Positions 24,717 through 33,137 of a stretch of DNA of 64,000 nt are shown one piece after another. A program made the translations under genes and the position numbers. This stretch comes from Rhizobium sp. Root274 (lineage in GTDB: Bacteria > Pseudomonadota > Alphaproteobacteria > Rhizobiales > Rhizobiaceae), in contig NZ_LMJE01000001.1 in assembly GCF_001429245.1 (NCBI RefSeq), positions 1,248,309 to 1,312,308 on the forward strand. Reading direction: 5' to 3'. The notes beneath the pieces were generated by a model. It had not been told where the DNA came from. It saw only the letters and a list, made by a program, of their open reading frames with translations, and searched no databases. Every line of letters starts with the position of its first letter. The first letter of the stretch is position 1.

Positions 24717-26717
24717 GTGACGTGTATCAGTTTGGTGTGGACGAGGGAATACGGCCCGCGGCTCGTCGCCGTGCGCAATGCTTCTGGATCACATGAAAAC
24801 AGGCCGGGCGAAAGCACATCGGCCGGTTTGGACCGTCCCCTATCGAACCTTGAAGCCGAGGCAAGGCTCCTCCATTCTCTCGGCATTTCCAAACCTCTTC
24901 TCGCACGCATGATAAAGCGCGCTCTGGAGACGGGGACGACCATCGAGGAAGAGCTGCTGGCCAGCGGCGATGTCGAGGAAGACGCCTATTTTGCAGGCCT
25001 GGCGCGCATGTTTGGCCTGTCGTTCCTGGCAGAGATTTCGCCCGACCTCGTCGTCGACCATCGGGCGATCGACAGTCAGCTGACCGAACCGCGCCTGTTG
25101 CGACTATATTATCCTGACCGGCCGCCGGTCATGGCCATCTTGCCCTCCATCACGTCGATGGAAAACCTGCGCGCGCGTCTCAAGCGAAGCGGCCGTCTTG
25201 CCGATGAGATGGTGATCACCACGCCCACTGCCCTTCGGCGCGCCGTATGGCGGGTCGGGCAGGACCGACGCGCGAGAATGGCGGTGCACCAGCTGTTCGA
25301 CACGGCCCGCCCGAATTCCGCCCGGCTGGTGGTGACCGGCGACCAGGGCTTTCTTGCAGGCCTCTTTCTCTGCGTCGTCAGCCTTGCAGCCATGCTCGCG
25401 CCCCTCCTGTGTCTCGCCATCATTCACATGCTGTTGTCCGTCTTTCATCTGGGTGGGCTCTTCCTCCGGCTGATGGTGGTAGCCTATGGCCGAAAGAACC
25501 CGCCGCGCCGTGCCTTGCTCGAAGCCGAGACCGGTCACCTTCCGGTCTATACGGTGATGGTGGCCATCTACCGCGAAGCGGCTGTCGTGCCGCAATTGCT
25601 GGCAGCCCTTGATACGCTGGACTGGCCGAAGAGCCGGCTCGATATTAAGCTCGTCTGCGAGGCGGATGATGAAGAGACCTTGGCCGCCATTCGAGCGGCC
25701 AGGCCCGGGCCGCATATCGAGGTTGTCGAGGTGCCGGCACTCGCCCCGCGGACGAAACCCAAGGCGCTCACCTATGCGCTTGCGGGTGCGCGCGGCGAAT
25801 TCCTCACCATCTACGACGCAGAGGATCGCCCGCATCCGCAGCAATTGCGCGAAGCCTATCACGCCTTCCGCTTAGGCCCGCCGGAACTCGCCTGCCTGCA
25901 GGCGCCGCTGGTGATCGCCAATGCCGGAGAAAGCTGGATCAGCGCCATTTTCGCGCTCGAATATTCCGCCCTGTTTCGGCGTCTGTTGCCGGCGCTCGGC
26001 TTTCATCGCATGCCATTGCCGCTCGGTGGCACGTCCAACCATTTTCGCACGCGGGTGTTGATCGACAGCGGCGGCTGGGATCCGTTCAACGTGACGGAGG
26101 ATGCCGATCTCGGCATGCGGCTTCATCGCATGGGCTATCACGCCTCGACCATCACCTTTCCCACACTGGAAGACGCTCCCATTTCGTTTAAAATTTGGCT
26201 CGGGCAGCGGACCCGCTGGTACAAGGGCTGGCTGCAAACCTGGCTGGTGCTGATGCGCCAGCCCCTTCGAACCGGCCGGGACATGGGCTGGCTGTCCTTT
26301 CTCGTCTTTCAACTGCTTGTCGGCGGCATGCTGGTCGCGGCACTCAGCCATCCCGGCATGCTGATCTTCGTGACCCTCTCAATCCTGTCTCTCTTGAAGA
26401 TCCCGGCCCCGCAGCCCGGCCTGTTCACAACGATCATGCTCGGCATCGACATCGTCAATATCGTCGGCAGCTATACGATTTTCTTCGCGCTCGGCGCCAC
26501 ACCGATGACGGACCGCGAAAAGCAGGGCATGGGGTGGAAATGGATGATGATCCCGGTTTACTGGATGTCCGTCTCTCTGGCCGCCTGGAAGGCCGTGGTG
26601 GAACTTCGTCTGCGCCCCTTCTACTGGAACAAGACACCCCACAGCCCCAGCCGCTTGGCAAAGGATCAGCGCAAGAAAGCGGCGGCGCGCAGCGTATCCT
26701 CGCCAGAGAGTTCGTGA
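24717..26717 (+). CDS. XagB-like family 2 glycosyltransferase with N-terminal GspE/MshE-like domain
   Basis: The protein has up to 666 residues. Residues ~45-190 resemble the MshEN/GspE N-terminal domain (IEEELLASGDVEEDAYFAGLARMFGLSF). Two membrane segments follow (~212-255). A GT2 catalytic domain comes next: VMVAIYREAAVVPQLL, the Asp of YDAEDRPHP, TEDADLGMRL and QRTRWYKGWLQTW, the D, DxD, TED and QxxRW set of processive synthases. More membrane helices end the protein. This is the layout I know from XagB-type polysaccharide synthases. The annotated start is a GTG at 24717 with no clear ribosome site; GTG 24735 or 24771 are alternatives. The final 52 bases overlap the convergent dioxygenase gene. 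Confidence 0.82.
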   Translation: MTCISLVWTREYGPRLVAVRNASGSHENRPGESTSAGLDRPLSNLEAEARLLHSLGISKPLLARMIKRALETGTTIEEELLASGDVEEDAYFAGLARMFGLSFLAEISPDLVVDHRAIDSQLTEPRLLRLYYPDRPPVMAILPSITSMENLRARLKRSGRLADEMVITTPTALRRAVWRVGQDRRARMAVHQLFDTARPNSARLVVTGDQGFLAGLFLCVVSLAAMLAPLLCLAIIHMLLSVFHLGGLFLRLMVVAYGRKNPPRRALLEAETGHLPVYTVMVAIYREAAVVPQLLAALDTLDWPKSRLDIKLVCEADDEETLAAIRAARPGPHIEVVEVPALAPRTKPKALTYALAGARGEFLTIYDAEDRPHPQQLREAYHAFRLGPPELACLQAPLVIANAGESWISAIFALEYSALFRRLLPALGFHRMPLPLGGTSNHFRTRVLIDSGGWDPFNVTEDADLGMRLHRMGYHASTITFPTLEDAPISFKIWLGQRTRWYKGWLQTWLVLMRQPLRTGRDMGWLSFLVFQLLVGGMLVAALSHPGMLIFVTLSILSLLKIPAPQPGLFTTIMLGIDIVNIVGSYTIFFALGATPMTDREKQGMGWKWMMIPVYWMSVSLAAWKAVVELRLRPFYWNKTPHSPSRLAKDQRKKAAARSVSSPESS

Positions 26718-28213
26718 CCGGCGTTGACATCCTCCAGCGTCACTTTGGCCCCCAGCGCCTGCAGACCGTCCGCAAGGCTCACTGACCGAGCATGGTGAAG
26801 ATCTTCGCTTCCAGCCAGGATCAGGATCTCGCTTCCCCGAAGGTCCGTCTCAGGCCAGACATCCAGCACCGGCATCGGGCGGATCAGGACGGCGCGGCGC
26901 ACGAGACAGGGATGCAGCATCATTGCCGCAGCCAGGAGATTGGCCCCGTTTGAATAACCGAGATAGGCCGTCTCTTTTGCCACCAGGCCATAAGTCTCGA
27001 CCGCTTGCTCGACAAAGGCCGCAAATGCCTCCGCTTCTGCCCTTATATCGGCCTGGTCGAAATCGAGTGGCCCGAAGCGGCGGAAGAAGCGTGCGACGCC
27101 CTCCCCCGTTGCCCGACCGCGCAACCCGATCAAGGTCGCCCCCGGCCGGATCTTGCGGCCGAGCGGCAGGAGGCTTGCCTCATTGCCGCCGGTGCCGTGC
27201 AACAGCATCAGCGTTGAACCATCCGGGGCGTCAGCCTCGTGGATGCGATGGACGAAAGGCAGGTCGCGATAGAGGATGCGCGGCTCCCCCGGCAGGCCGA
27301 ACTGCGGCAGCATGGGCACGATGTCCTCCCGGCGCAGGCGAAAATGCTCGGGGATGAAGAGTGTCGTTCCGAGCGTCTCCAGCGGTTCATCGACGGCGAA
27401 ACCCGGACCATCATCGGTCGCCAGCTCGATCAGGCCTCCGCCCGGCTCGCGCACATAAAGCGAATAGAAATACTTGCGGTCATGCACATTGACCGCATCG
27501 ATCCCCTCAGACGCCAGCGACGCGACCTCGGCATCGACGGCGGCGATATCGGGCAGGCGCAGCGCCACATGGTCGATGGCACCGGTACCAGGGGCCGCCG
27601 GCCAGAAACCGGTCGCATCCCTGATATCGAGGATCTGGCCACTCTTCGATGTCATACGGGTGATGCTGCCGGCCGTTTCCGCCGGCACGAACCCGCCATG
27701 ACGCGCCAGGAAACCTGTCGTCTCTGCCGGATGCTCGGAGAGAAGCGTCGCCCCGCGCAAAGCGATGATCGCGTCGTCGGCCTCGATGCCACGCGAGTTC
27801 CAGGGCGTCCCACCCTTCACCGCCTCGGTCCCCACCAACTTGACGATGATGCCGTCCGGATCCTTCAGCCGCAGCACCGGCTCGCCGAACTCCATCGCCG
27901 GGCCTTCGGCCCCGATGCCTGACTGCAGCGCCCGGGTGAGCCAGAAACCGATCGCCTGCGGGCGGATGGCAAAGGCGATCTCGCTTGCCGCACCATGACC
28001 GACGCGGCCCGCAGAGCCGTCCTCCCAGGCCAGGAAGGAGACGAGCGAGCCGGGGCTTGCCACCGCATCCCCGTAGAAGAGATGCAGCTGCGCCGCATCC
28101 TCGAAGCCGCCGGTGCGCTTGACGAGGCGCAGGCCGAGAAAGCCGCAGTAGAAGTCGACATTAGCCTGGATCTTGCGGGTGATCGCCGTGATGTGGTGCA
28201 GGCCGCTGGTCAT
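26666..28213 (-). CDS. Fusion of ring-cleaving dioxygenase (two VOC domains, MhqO-like) and alpha/beta hydrolase (MhqD-like)
   Basis: The protein has about 515 residues. Residues 1-~300 hold two vicinal-oxygen-chelate modules (GLHHITAITRKIQANVDFYCGFLGL, then AIDHVALRLPDI and GGLIELATDDGP, supplying the His, His and Glu metal ligands), as in MhqO/LinE-like dioxygenases. Residues ~310-515 are an alpha/beta hydrolase with LLHGTGGNE, nucleophile GYSNGANL, Asp in LAGSEDLHH and His in NAGHELS, as in MhqD-like carboxylesterases. In Bacillus these are separate enzymes of quinone detoxification. A divergent FMN reductase adjoins it. ATG 28213 has the better spacing to AGGGAG; ATG 28219 is the alternative. 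It overlaps the glycosyltransferase end by 52 bases. Confidence 0.88.
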   Translation of the reverse strand: MTSGLHHITAITRKIQANVDFYCGFLGLRLVKRTGGFEDAAQLHLFYGDAVASPGSLVSFLAWEDGSAGRVGHGAASEIAFAIRPQAIGFWLTRALQSGIGAEGPAMEFGEPVLRLKDPDGIIVKLVGTEAVKGGTPWNSRGIEADDAIIALRGATLLSEHPAETTGFLARHGGFVPAETAGSITRMTSKSGQILDIRDATGFWPAAPGTGAIDHVALRLPDIAAVDAEVASLASEGIDAVNVHDRKYFYSLYVREPGGGLIELATDDGPGFAVDEPLETLGTTLFIPEHFRLRREDIVPMLPQFGLPGEPRILYRDLPFVHRIHEADAPDGSTLMLLHGTGGNEASLLPLGRKIRPGATLIGLRGRATGEGVARFFRRFGPLDFDQADIRAEAEAFAAFVEQAVETYGLVAKETAYLGYSNGANLLAAAMMLHPCLVRRAVLIRPMPVLDVWPETDLRGSEILILAGSEDLHHARSVSLADGLQALGAKVTLEDVNAGHELSGEDTLRAAAFLR

Positions 28214-28267
28214 GCTCATCTCCCTGTTCTACCCTCCCTTACAACATATGAAGGCAAGGAAAAGACC

Positions 28268-28819
28268 ATGGTGGCACTGCTCGGCATTTCGGGAAGCCTG
28301 CGCAAGGGCTCGCTCAACACGGCGCTTATGAGGGCCACAGCTGAGATCAAGGGCGACGGCTACACGCTGGAGGCCGCCACCATCCATGGCATTCCGCTCT
28401 ATGACGGAGACCTTGAAGAGGCCAGGGGCATTCCGGCCGCAGTGACGACGCTGAAAGACAAGATCATCGCCGCCGATGGCGTGATCCTGTTCACGCCCGA
28501 ATACAACAACGGCATTCCCGGCCCCTTCAAGAATGCCATCGACTGGCTGTCACGCCCCTCCTCCGACATCGCCAAAGTCTTCGGTGGCAAAGCGTTTGCG
28601 CTGGTTGGTGCCTCGCCCGGCAATTTCGGCACCCTGCTCAGCCAGAATGCCTGGCTAAGCGTCTTGCACACGCTGGGCTGCCGGGTGTTTTCGGAGAAGC
28701 GGCTGATGGTGTCACGAGCGCATACGCTGTTCGATGCGGAGGGTAAGCTCACGGATGAGGCCACGGCCAAGCGGCTGGGGGAGCTGCTCGCGGGGTTTGG
28801 GCGGTTTGCGGCCAAATAG
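28268..28819 (+). CDS. NADPH-dependent FMN reductase (flavodoxin-fold quinone/azo reductase type)
   Basis: The 183-residue protein matches the NADPH-dependent FMN reductase family. It has the phosphate-binding loop LLGISGSLRKGSLNTALMR, the flavin-contact segment FTPEYNNGIPGPFKNAIDWLSRP and a final VGASPGNFGTLLSQ. These enzymes reduce quinones, azo dyes or chromate with NAD(P)H. The ATG at 28268 follows AAGGA. It is divergent from the dioxygenase-hydrolase fusion, with only 54 bases between starts, so the two probably share regulation. The tRNA-Gly gene lies ten bases past its stop on the other strand. Confidence 0.9.
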   Translation: MVALLGISGSLRKGSLNTALMRATAEIKGDGYTLEAATIHGIPLYDGDLEEARGIPAAVTTLKDKIIAADGVILFTPEYNNGIPGPFKNAIDWLSRPSSDIAKVFGGKAFALVGASPGNFGTLLSQNAWLSVLHTLGCRVFSEKRLMVSRAHTLFDAEGKLTDEATAKRLGELLAGFGRFAAK

Positions 28820-28829
28820 CGAGAAAGAC

Positions 28830-28903
28830 TGGAGCGGGTGAAGGGAATCGAACCCTCGTATTCAGCTTGGGAAGCTGCTGCTCTACCATTGAGCTACACC
28901 CGC
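28830..28903 (-). tRNA. tRNA-Gly (anticodon CCC)
   Basis: The minus-strand sequence folds as a cloverleaf. The acceptor arms are GCGGGTG (28897-28903) and CACCCGC (28834-28840), followed by an encoded TCCA. The anticodon loop TTCCCAA gives CCC, and the T-loop is GGTTCGATTCC. The base of the anticodon stem has a G-A mismatch. Confidence 0.95.
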
Positions 28904-28973
28904 GACGGGGAGAGGAATCCAACAGTTCGCCGCCGGTGTCAAGCGTCGGCGGCTGGCTTTGCCGGCGCCTTCC

Positions 28974-30074
28974 TCACTCCGGAAGGCGGAAATGCTTCGA
29001 CAGCTTCAGGCCCTGCGCCTGGTAGTTGGAGCCGAGGCCCGTGCCGTACAGGCCCTCCGGGCGTTCCTGCATGTGCTCATAGACAAGGCGACCGATGACC
29101 TGGCCGTGTTCGAGGATGAAGGGCACTTCGTGACTTCTGACTTCCAGAACCGCACGGCTGCCGGAGCCGCCGGCCGGGGCATGGCCGAAGCCGGGGTCGA
29201 AGAAACCGGCGTAATGGACGCGGAATTCGCCGACGAGCGGATCATAGGGCGTCATCTCGGCAGCGTAGAGCGGCGGCACATGCACGGCTTCGTTCGAGAC
29301 CAGGATGTAGAACTCATCCGGATCGAGGATCAATTCGTCGCGGCCCCGGCTGTAGAGCGGCTCCCAGAAATCCAGAACCTCGTGGGCGCCCTTCAGGTCG
29401 ACGTCGATGACCGAGGTGTGGTGCTTGCCGCGATAGCCGATCAGGCCCTGCGGGCCGGAGCCCTTGAGGTCGATCGACAGCGCGATGCCGCCGCCGGAGA
29501 CGTTGGGCATGTCACTTGCGACCAGTGTCTCGGCTTTGTGCAGATCGACCAATTCCGTTTCGCCCAGCAGCGCGTGGCCGACGCGGAAGCGGATCTGCGA
29601 CAGGCGCGAGCCGCGCCGCACGATGATCGGGAAGGTGCGCGGCGAGATTTCGAGGTAGAGCTGGCCCTTGTAGCCGGCCGGGACCTTGTCGAATTCCTGG
29701 GCGTAATCGACCATCACGCGGGTGAAGATGTCCAGGCGGCCGGTCGAGCTCTTCGGGTTGGCCGAGGCGGAGATCTCGGCCGGCAGGTCGAGGCTTTCCA
29801 TCAGCGGCACGATATAGACGCAGCCGGTTTCCAGCACCGCGCCGTTTTCGAGATCGATCTCGTGCAGGGTGAGCCGCTCCAGCTTTTCGGCCACCGTATG
29901 GCCCCGGCCCGGCATGAAGCTCGCGCGCACCCGGATCGCCTTGCCGCCCAGCCTCAGGTCCAGGCTCGCCGGCTGGATCTGGTCGTGGTCGAGCATGGCT
30001 TCGCTGATGAGCTGCCCCTCACCGAACAAGGCGCCGATGGCGCGATCCGCCAGAATGCCGGGTTTACTGGTCAT
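28974..30074 (-). CDS. dcd: 2'-deoxycytidine 5'-triphosphate deaminase, long two-domain form
   Basis: At 366 residues this is nearly twice the length of the E. coli enzyme (193). It contains two dUTPase-fold halves: the first with IQPASLDLRLGGKAIRVR and SASANPKSSTGRLDIF, the second from ~IDLKGSGPQGLIGYRGKHH to HVHYAGFFDPGFGH and VLEVRSHEVPFILEHGQVIGRLVYE. This long form is characteristic of alphaproteobacteria. It deaminates dCTP to dUTP for thymidylate synthesis. The ATG at 30074 is chosen because upstream in-frame sequence overlaps the metZ promoter. It is divergent from metZ. Confidence 0.9.
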   Translation of the reverse strand: MTSKPGILADRAIGALFGEGQLISEAMLDHDQIQPASLDLRLGGKAIRVRASFMPGRGHTVAEKLERLTLHEIDLENGAVLETGCVYIVPLMESLDLPAEISASANPKSSTGRLDIFTRVMVDYAQEFDKVPAGYKGQLYLEISPRTFPIIVRRGSRLSQIRFRVGHALLGETELVDLHKAETLVASDMPNVSGGGIALSIDLKGSGPQGLIGYRGKHHTSVIDVDLKGAHEVLDFWEPLYSRGRDELILDPDEFYILVSNEAVHVPPLYAAEMTPYDPLVGEFRVHYAGFFDPGFGHAPAGGSGSRAVLEVRSHEVPFILEHGQVIGRLVYEHMQERPEGLYGTGLGSNYQAQGLKLSKHFRLPE

Positions 30075-30117
30075 GGTCTCTATCCTGTTTGGGCTCGACA
30101 AAACCAAAGCCCACCAA

Positions 30118-30146
30118 TTGACGCAAGGCCCGCGAAGGCGTAAGGC
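30118..30146 (+). promoter_or_regulatory. Sigma70-like promoter for the metZ transcript
   Basis: TTGACG (30118-30123) and TAAGGC (30141-30146) are separated by 17 bases. Transcription would start near 30153, just before the SAM-II riboswitch. The -35 is good and the -10 weak. Confidence 0.55.
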
Positions 30147-30154
30147 AGCCTTAT

Positions 30155-30210
30155 CCCGTGGTGATTTGGCCGGTCGGCTTGCAGCCACGTTAAACAACTA
30201 GCTAAATAGA
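30155..30210 (+). ncRNA. SAM-II riboswitch (metA-type motif)
   Basis: The stretch carries the conserved SAM-II core: stem CGTGG (30157-30161) with CCACG (30185-30189), the loop TGATTTGGCC, the stretch GGCTTGCAGCC and the 3' pseudoknot part TTAAACAA..GCTAAA ending near 30206. SAM-II occurs in alphaproteobacteria before metA, metZ and related genes and switches off expression when S-adenosylmethionine is abundant. Here it leads straight to metZ. Confidence 0.9.
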
Positions 30211-30252
30211 CCGGGTTTACGAAACCGGTCCGTTCACGCGACCGGTTTTTTT
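30209..30252 (+). terminator. Attenuator: terminator with overlapping antiterminator hairpin
   Basis: The terminator pairs AAACCGGT (30222-30229) with ACCGGTTT (30241-30248), and seven T follow (30246-30252). An alternative hairpin pairs GACCGG-TTT (30209-30218, one bulged G) with AAACCGGTC (30222-30230), using the same bases. The two are mutually exclusive, as expected of an expression platform coupled to the SAM-II aptamer. Confidence 0.75.
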
Positions 30253-30271
30253 GTGTTCGAAAGGCACGTGC

Positions 30272-31450
30272 ATGAGCAAGAACTGGCGCCCGGCCACCCA
30301 ACTCGTCCATGGCGGCACGCTGCGGTCTCCCTTCGGCGAAACGTCGGAAGCGATCTTCCTGACCCAGGGCTTCGTCTATGACAGCTCGGAAGCGGCCGAA
30401 GCCCGCTTCAAGGGCGAGAATGACGGCTATATCTACGCCCGTTACGGAAGCCCGACCAACGACATGTTCGAAAAGCGCATGTGCCTCTTGGAAGGTGCCG
30501 AGGATGCCCGCGCCATGGCATCCGGCATGGCCGCCGTTGCCGCTGCCGTTCTGTGCCAGGTAAAGGCGGGCGATCACATAGTTGCCGCCCGCGCCCTGTT
30601 CGGCTCCTGCCGCTATGTCGTCGAGACGCTCGCGCCGCGTTACGGCGTCGAATGCACGCTGGTCGACGGCCGCGATCTCGCCAATTGGGAAGCCGCCATC
30701 CGGCCGAACACCAAGGTGATGTTCCTCGAGAGCCCGACCAATCCGACGCTCGAAGTGGTCGATATTGCCGGTGTCGCGAAGCTTGCCAACCAGGTTGGCG
30801 CCAAGCTGATCGTCGACAACGTCTTTGCGACCCCGCTCTTCCAGAAGCCGCTGGACCTCGGCGCCCATGTCGTCGTCTATTCCGCGACAAAGCATATCGA
30901 TGGCCAGGGCCGCTGCCTCGGCGGCGTGGTGTTGTCATCGAAGGAATGGATTGACGAAAACCTGCACGACTATTTCCGCCACACCGGCCCTGCCATGTCG
31001 CCGTTCAATGCCTGGACGCTGTTGAAGGGCATCGAGACCCTGCCGCTGCGCGTCAAGCAGCAGACGACGAACGCTGCAGCAATCGCTGACTTCCTCGCCG
31101 AGCAGACGGCTGTTGCCAAGGTCATCTACCCGGGCCGCAAAGACCATCCGCAGGCCGATATCATCGCCAAGCAGATGACCGGTGGTTCGACGCTCGTGTG
31201 CTTCGAACTGAAGGGCGGCAAGGAAGCAGCCTTCAAGCTGCAGAATGCACTGGAGATCATCAAGATCTCCAACAATCTCGGCGATGCCAAGAGCCTGATC
31301 ACCCATCCGGCGACGACGACTCACAAGAACCTCACCGACGAGGCGCGTGCAGAACTCGGGATCTCCGGCGGCACCGTGCGTCTGTCCTGCGGCATTGAAG
31401 ATACTACTGACCTGCTGGAAGACTTCGCCAAGGCCCTGAAAGCTCTATAA
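30272..31450 (+). CDS. metZ: O-succinylhomoserine sulfhydrylase
   Basis: The 392-residue protein belongs to the Cys/Met metabolism PLP family. It has the opening ATQLVHGG, the YARYGSPTND segment (Tyr and Arg that bind phosphate of the neighbouring subunit), LVDGRDLANWE, FLESPTNPTLEV, the Asp of IVDNVFATPLFQKPL and the cofactor lysine in YSATKHIDGQGR. It joins sulfide to O-succinylhomoserine to give homocysteine, bypassing cystathionine. The start follows a weak purine stretch. It is controlled by the SAM-II riboswitch and terminator 60-120 bases upstream. MetY or MetB are alternatives in principle, but riboswitch and sequence favour MetZ. Confidence 0.94.
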   Translation: MSKNWRPATQLVHGGTLRSPFGETSEAIFLTQGFVYDSSEAAEARFKGENDGYIYARYGSPTNDMFEKRMCLLEGAEDARAMASGMAAVAAAVLCQVKAGDHIVAARALFGSCRYVVETLAPRYGVECTLVDGRDLANWEAAIRPNTKVMFLESPTNPTLEVVDIAGVAKLANQVGAKLIVDNVFATPLFQKPLDLGAHVVVYSATKHIDGQGRCLGGVVLSSKEWIDENLHDYFRHTGPAMSPFNAWTLLKGIETLPLRVKQQTTNAAAIADFLAEQTAVAKVIYPGRKDHPQADIIAKQMTGGSTLVCFELKGGKEAAFKLQNALEIIKISNNLGDAKSLITHPATTTHKNLTDEARAELGISGGTVRLSCGIEDTTDLLEDFAKALKAL

Positions 31451-31485
31451 TTCTGCGGCAAAGCACAGCGAAATCCAAAAATATT

Positions 31486-31509
31486 CAGCCGCAGCCCATG
31501 CTGCGGCTG
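31486..31509 (+). terminator. Perfect 9-bp hairpin after metZ
   Basis: CAGCCGCAG (31486-31494) pairs with CTGCGGCTG (31501-31509) around a six-base loop, 36 bases after the metZ stop. No T-run follows, so it may be a Rho-dependent or processing hairpin. Confidence 0.45.
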
Positions 31510-31539
31510 GTCTATCGCCCTTGACGCCCACAGTTGCGT

Positions 31540-31569
31540 CGTTATCCCATGAAATGATGAGGGATAACG
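31540..31569. promoter_or_regulatory. Perfect 9-bp inverted repeat upstream of apaG
   Basis: CGTTATCCC (31540-31548) and GGGATAACG (31561-31569) flank a 12-base spacer. TTGACG at 31521-31526 could be a -35 element nearby. The symmetry suggests a dimeric operator, but a hairpin is possible too. It lies about 73 bases before the apaG start. Confidence 0.4.
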
Positions 31570-31641
31570 TTTTGGTTGTTGCCGCCGCAACGCCAAGTTC
31601 CATATTGTCATGAACGCAGACTGATTTCGCAGGGCCCAGGC

Positions 31642-32034
31642 ATGTATCGCGCACTGACACGGGACATCGAGGTTCGGGTCGAACCTTACTATCTCGAGGA
31701 ACAGTCCGACCCGGATGACAGCCGCTATGTCTGGGGTTATCGGATTGTAATCTCCAATCATTCGCGCTCGGCCGTGCGGCTGACTCACCGCTATTGGCAT
31801 ATCACCGATCAGAACGGCCAGGTCGACGAGGTGAGCGGCCCAGGCGTGGTTGGCGAGCAGCCAAGGCTCGATCCTGGCGAAACCTATGAATATTCCTCGG
31901 GCTGCCCGCTCGATACGCCCTCTGGCATGATGTACGGTTCGTACCGCATGGAAACCGAGGATGGGGAGACGTTCGATGTCGATATTCCTGCGTTTTCTCT
32001 CGACAGCCCGGGCATGCATCGCACGCTGAACTAG
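31642..32034 (+). CDS. apaG: ApaG protein
   Basis: The 130-residue, all-beta protein matches ApaG throughout: [57 protein letters not shown] and the C-terminal [22 protein letters not shown]. ApaG is a small fibronectin-III-like protein linked genetically to Co2+/Mg2+ resistance in enterobacteria; its biochemical role is unsettled. The ATG at 31642 is chosen by homology to the family start. It is flanked by metZ and the MYG1 gene on the same strand. Confidence 0.93.
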   Translation: MYRALTRDIEVRVEPYYLEEQSDPDDSRYVWGYRIVISNHSRSAVRLTHRYWHITDQNGQVDEVSGPGVVGEQPRLDPGETYEYSSGCPLDTPSGMMYGSYRMETEDGETFDVDIPAFSLDSPGMHRTLN

Positions 32035-32107
32035 AGCGGGTTGAGTTCGCTTGCGGCGGACGCTATCAGAGCTGGCATCCGTTTCGTCTGGCAAAAGGTA
32101 TCCCGGC

Positions 32108-33052
32108 ATGAACCCAGCCTTCCTCGTCACCCATAATGGTGGCTTCCATGCCGACGAACTTCTGTCCAGCGTCGTCCTCACACGGCTTTTTCCGCAGGCG
32201 CGCATCGTGCGCAGCCGGGCGCCCGAGTGGATCACGCCCGCAGCAGACCGGATCATCTATGATGTCGGCGGACGCTATGACGCCGACATGCAGATCTTCG
32301 ATCACCACCAGCGCGGCGCGCCGTTGCGCGATGACGGTCAGCCCTTCAGCTCCTTCGGCCTGGTGTGGAAACATCACGGACGGGCCTATCTCGCTGCTCT
32401 CGGCATTCCCGAAACCGATATCGAGCCCATTCATCAGGCCTTCGACCAGAAGTTCGTGCTGCCGGTCGACCTGATGGACAACGGCGCGCTGAGCCCGGCC
32501 AGCGCCGGCCCTCTTGCTGATCTGACACTTCCGAGCCTTTTGGAGACGCTCAAACCCGTCTTTGACGACCGGAGCGCCGAGGCGGAGGAGCGGGGGTTCC
32601 AATCGGCGCTCACCGTCGCCCGCAGCCTTGTCGAGGCGGGCATTGCCCAGCGCGCTGCCAAATGCCGGGCGGAGTCCCTGGTCACCGAGGCCATCGCGCA
32701 AACCGGTGAGGGCCGCGTGCTGGAACTTCCCATTGGCATGCCATTTCGCCCGGCCATAGTGAAGGCTGGTGCCGACCACCTGCTCTTCGTGGTGCATCCG
32801 CGCGACAAGGACTGGTGCATTACCGGTATCCGCCGAACGGACGAAGGTTTCGAACTTCGAGCCGACTTGCCGGCCACCTGGGCGGGCTTGAGCAATGGCG
32901 AGCTCGAAGCCGTTTGCGGCGTCAAGGGCGCCAGCTTCTGTCACAACGGTCGCTTCATCGCCGCTGCCGCGACCCGCGAAGCGATCCTTGCAATGGCGGA
33001 TCTCGCGGTGAAGGCCGCTTTGGCTGAAAGGTCAGCTGCCGCGACGGCCTGA
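32108..33052 (+). CDS. MYG1-family metal-dependent hydrolase/exonuclease
   Basis: The 314-residue protein has the MYG1 motifs THNGGFHADELLSSVVL, DVGGRYD and DHHQRG (DHH-like metal site), and the KFVLPVDLMDNG block. Eukaryotic MYG1 acts as a 3'-5' RNA exonuclease; the bacterial role is not known. The ATG at 32108 has AAGG upstream; the frame opens earlier, at 32051, without support. A strong terminator follows the stop. Confidence 0.88.
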   Translation: MNPAFLVTHNGGFHADELLSSVVLTRLFPQARIVRSRAPEWITPAADRIIYDVGGRYDADMQIFDHHQRGAPLRDDGQPFSSFGLVWKHHGRAYLAALGIPETDIEPIHQAFDQKFVLPVDLMDNGALSPASAGPLADLTLPSLLETLKPVFDDRSAEAEERGFQSALTVARSLVEAGIAQRAAKCRAESLVTEAIAQTGEGRVLELPIGMPFRPAIVKAGADHLLFVVHPRDKDWCITGIRRTDEGFELRADLPATWAGLSNGELEAVCGVKGASFCHNGRFIAAAATREAILAMADLAVKAALAERSAAATA

Positions 33053-33079
33053 AAAGCGTTCACCGCCTTCAAGATGTTA

Positions 33080-33121
33080 AGCCGCCGCGCTCCCTCGGGA
33101 CGCGACGGCTTTGTTTTTTTT
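33080..33121 (+). terminator. Intrinsic terminator after the MYG1 gene
   Basis: AGCCG..CGCG (from 33080) pairs with CGCG..CGGCT (to 33110), with an inner TCCC/GGGA helix, and TTTGTTTTTTTT follows. It serves the plus-strand transcript; the SulP gene converges from the right. Confidence 0.85.
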
Positions 33122-33137
33122 CCACCGGGGGGAAAGG

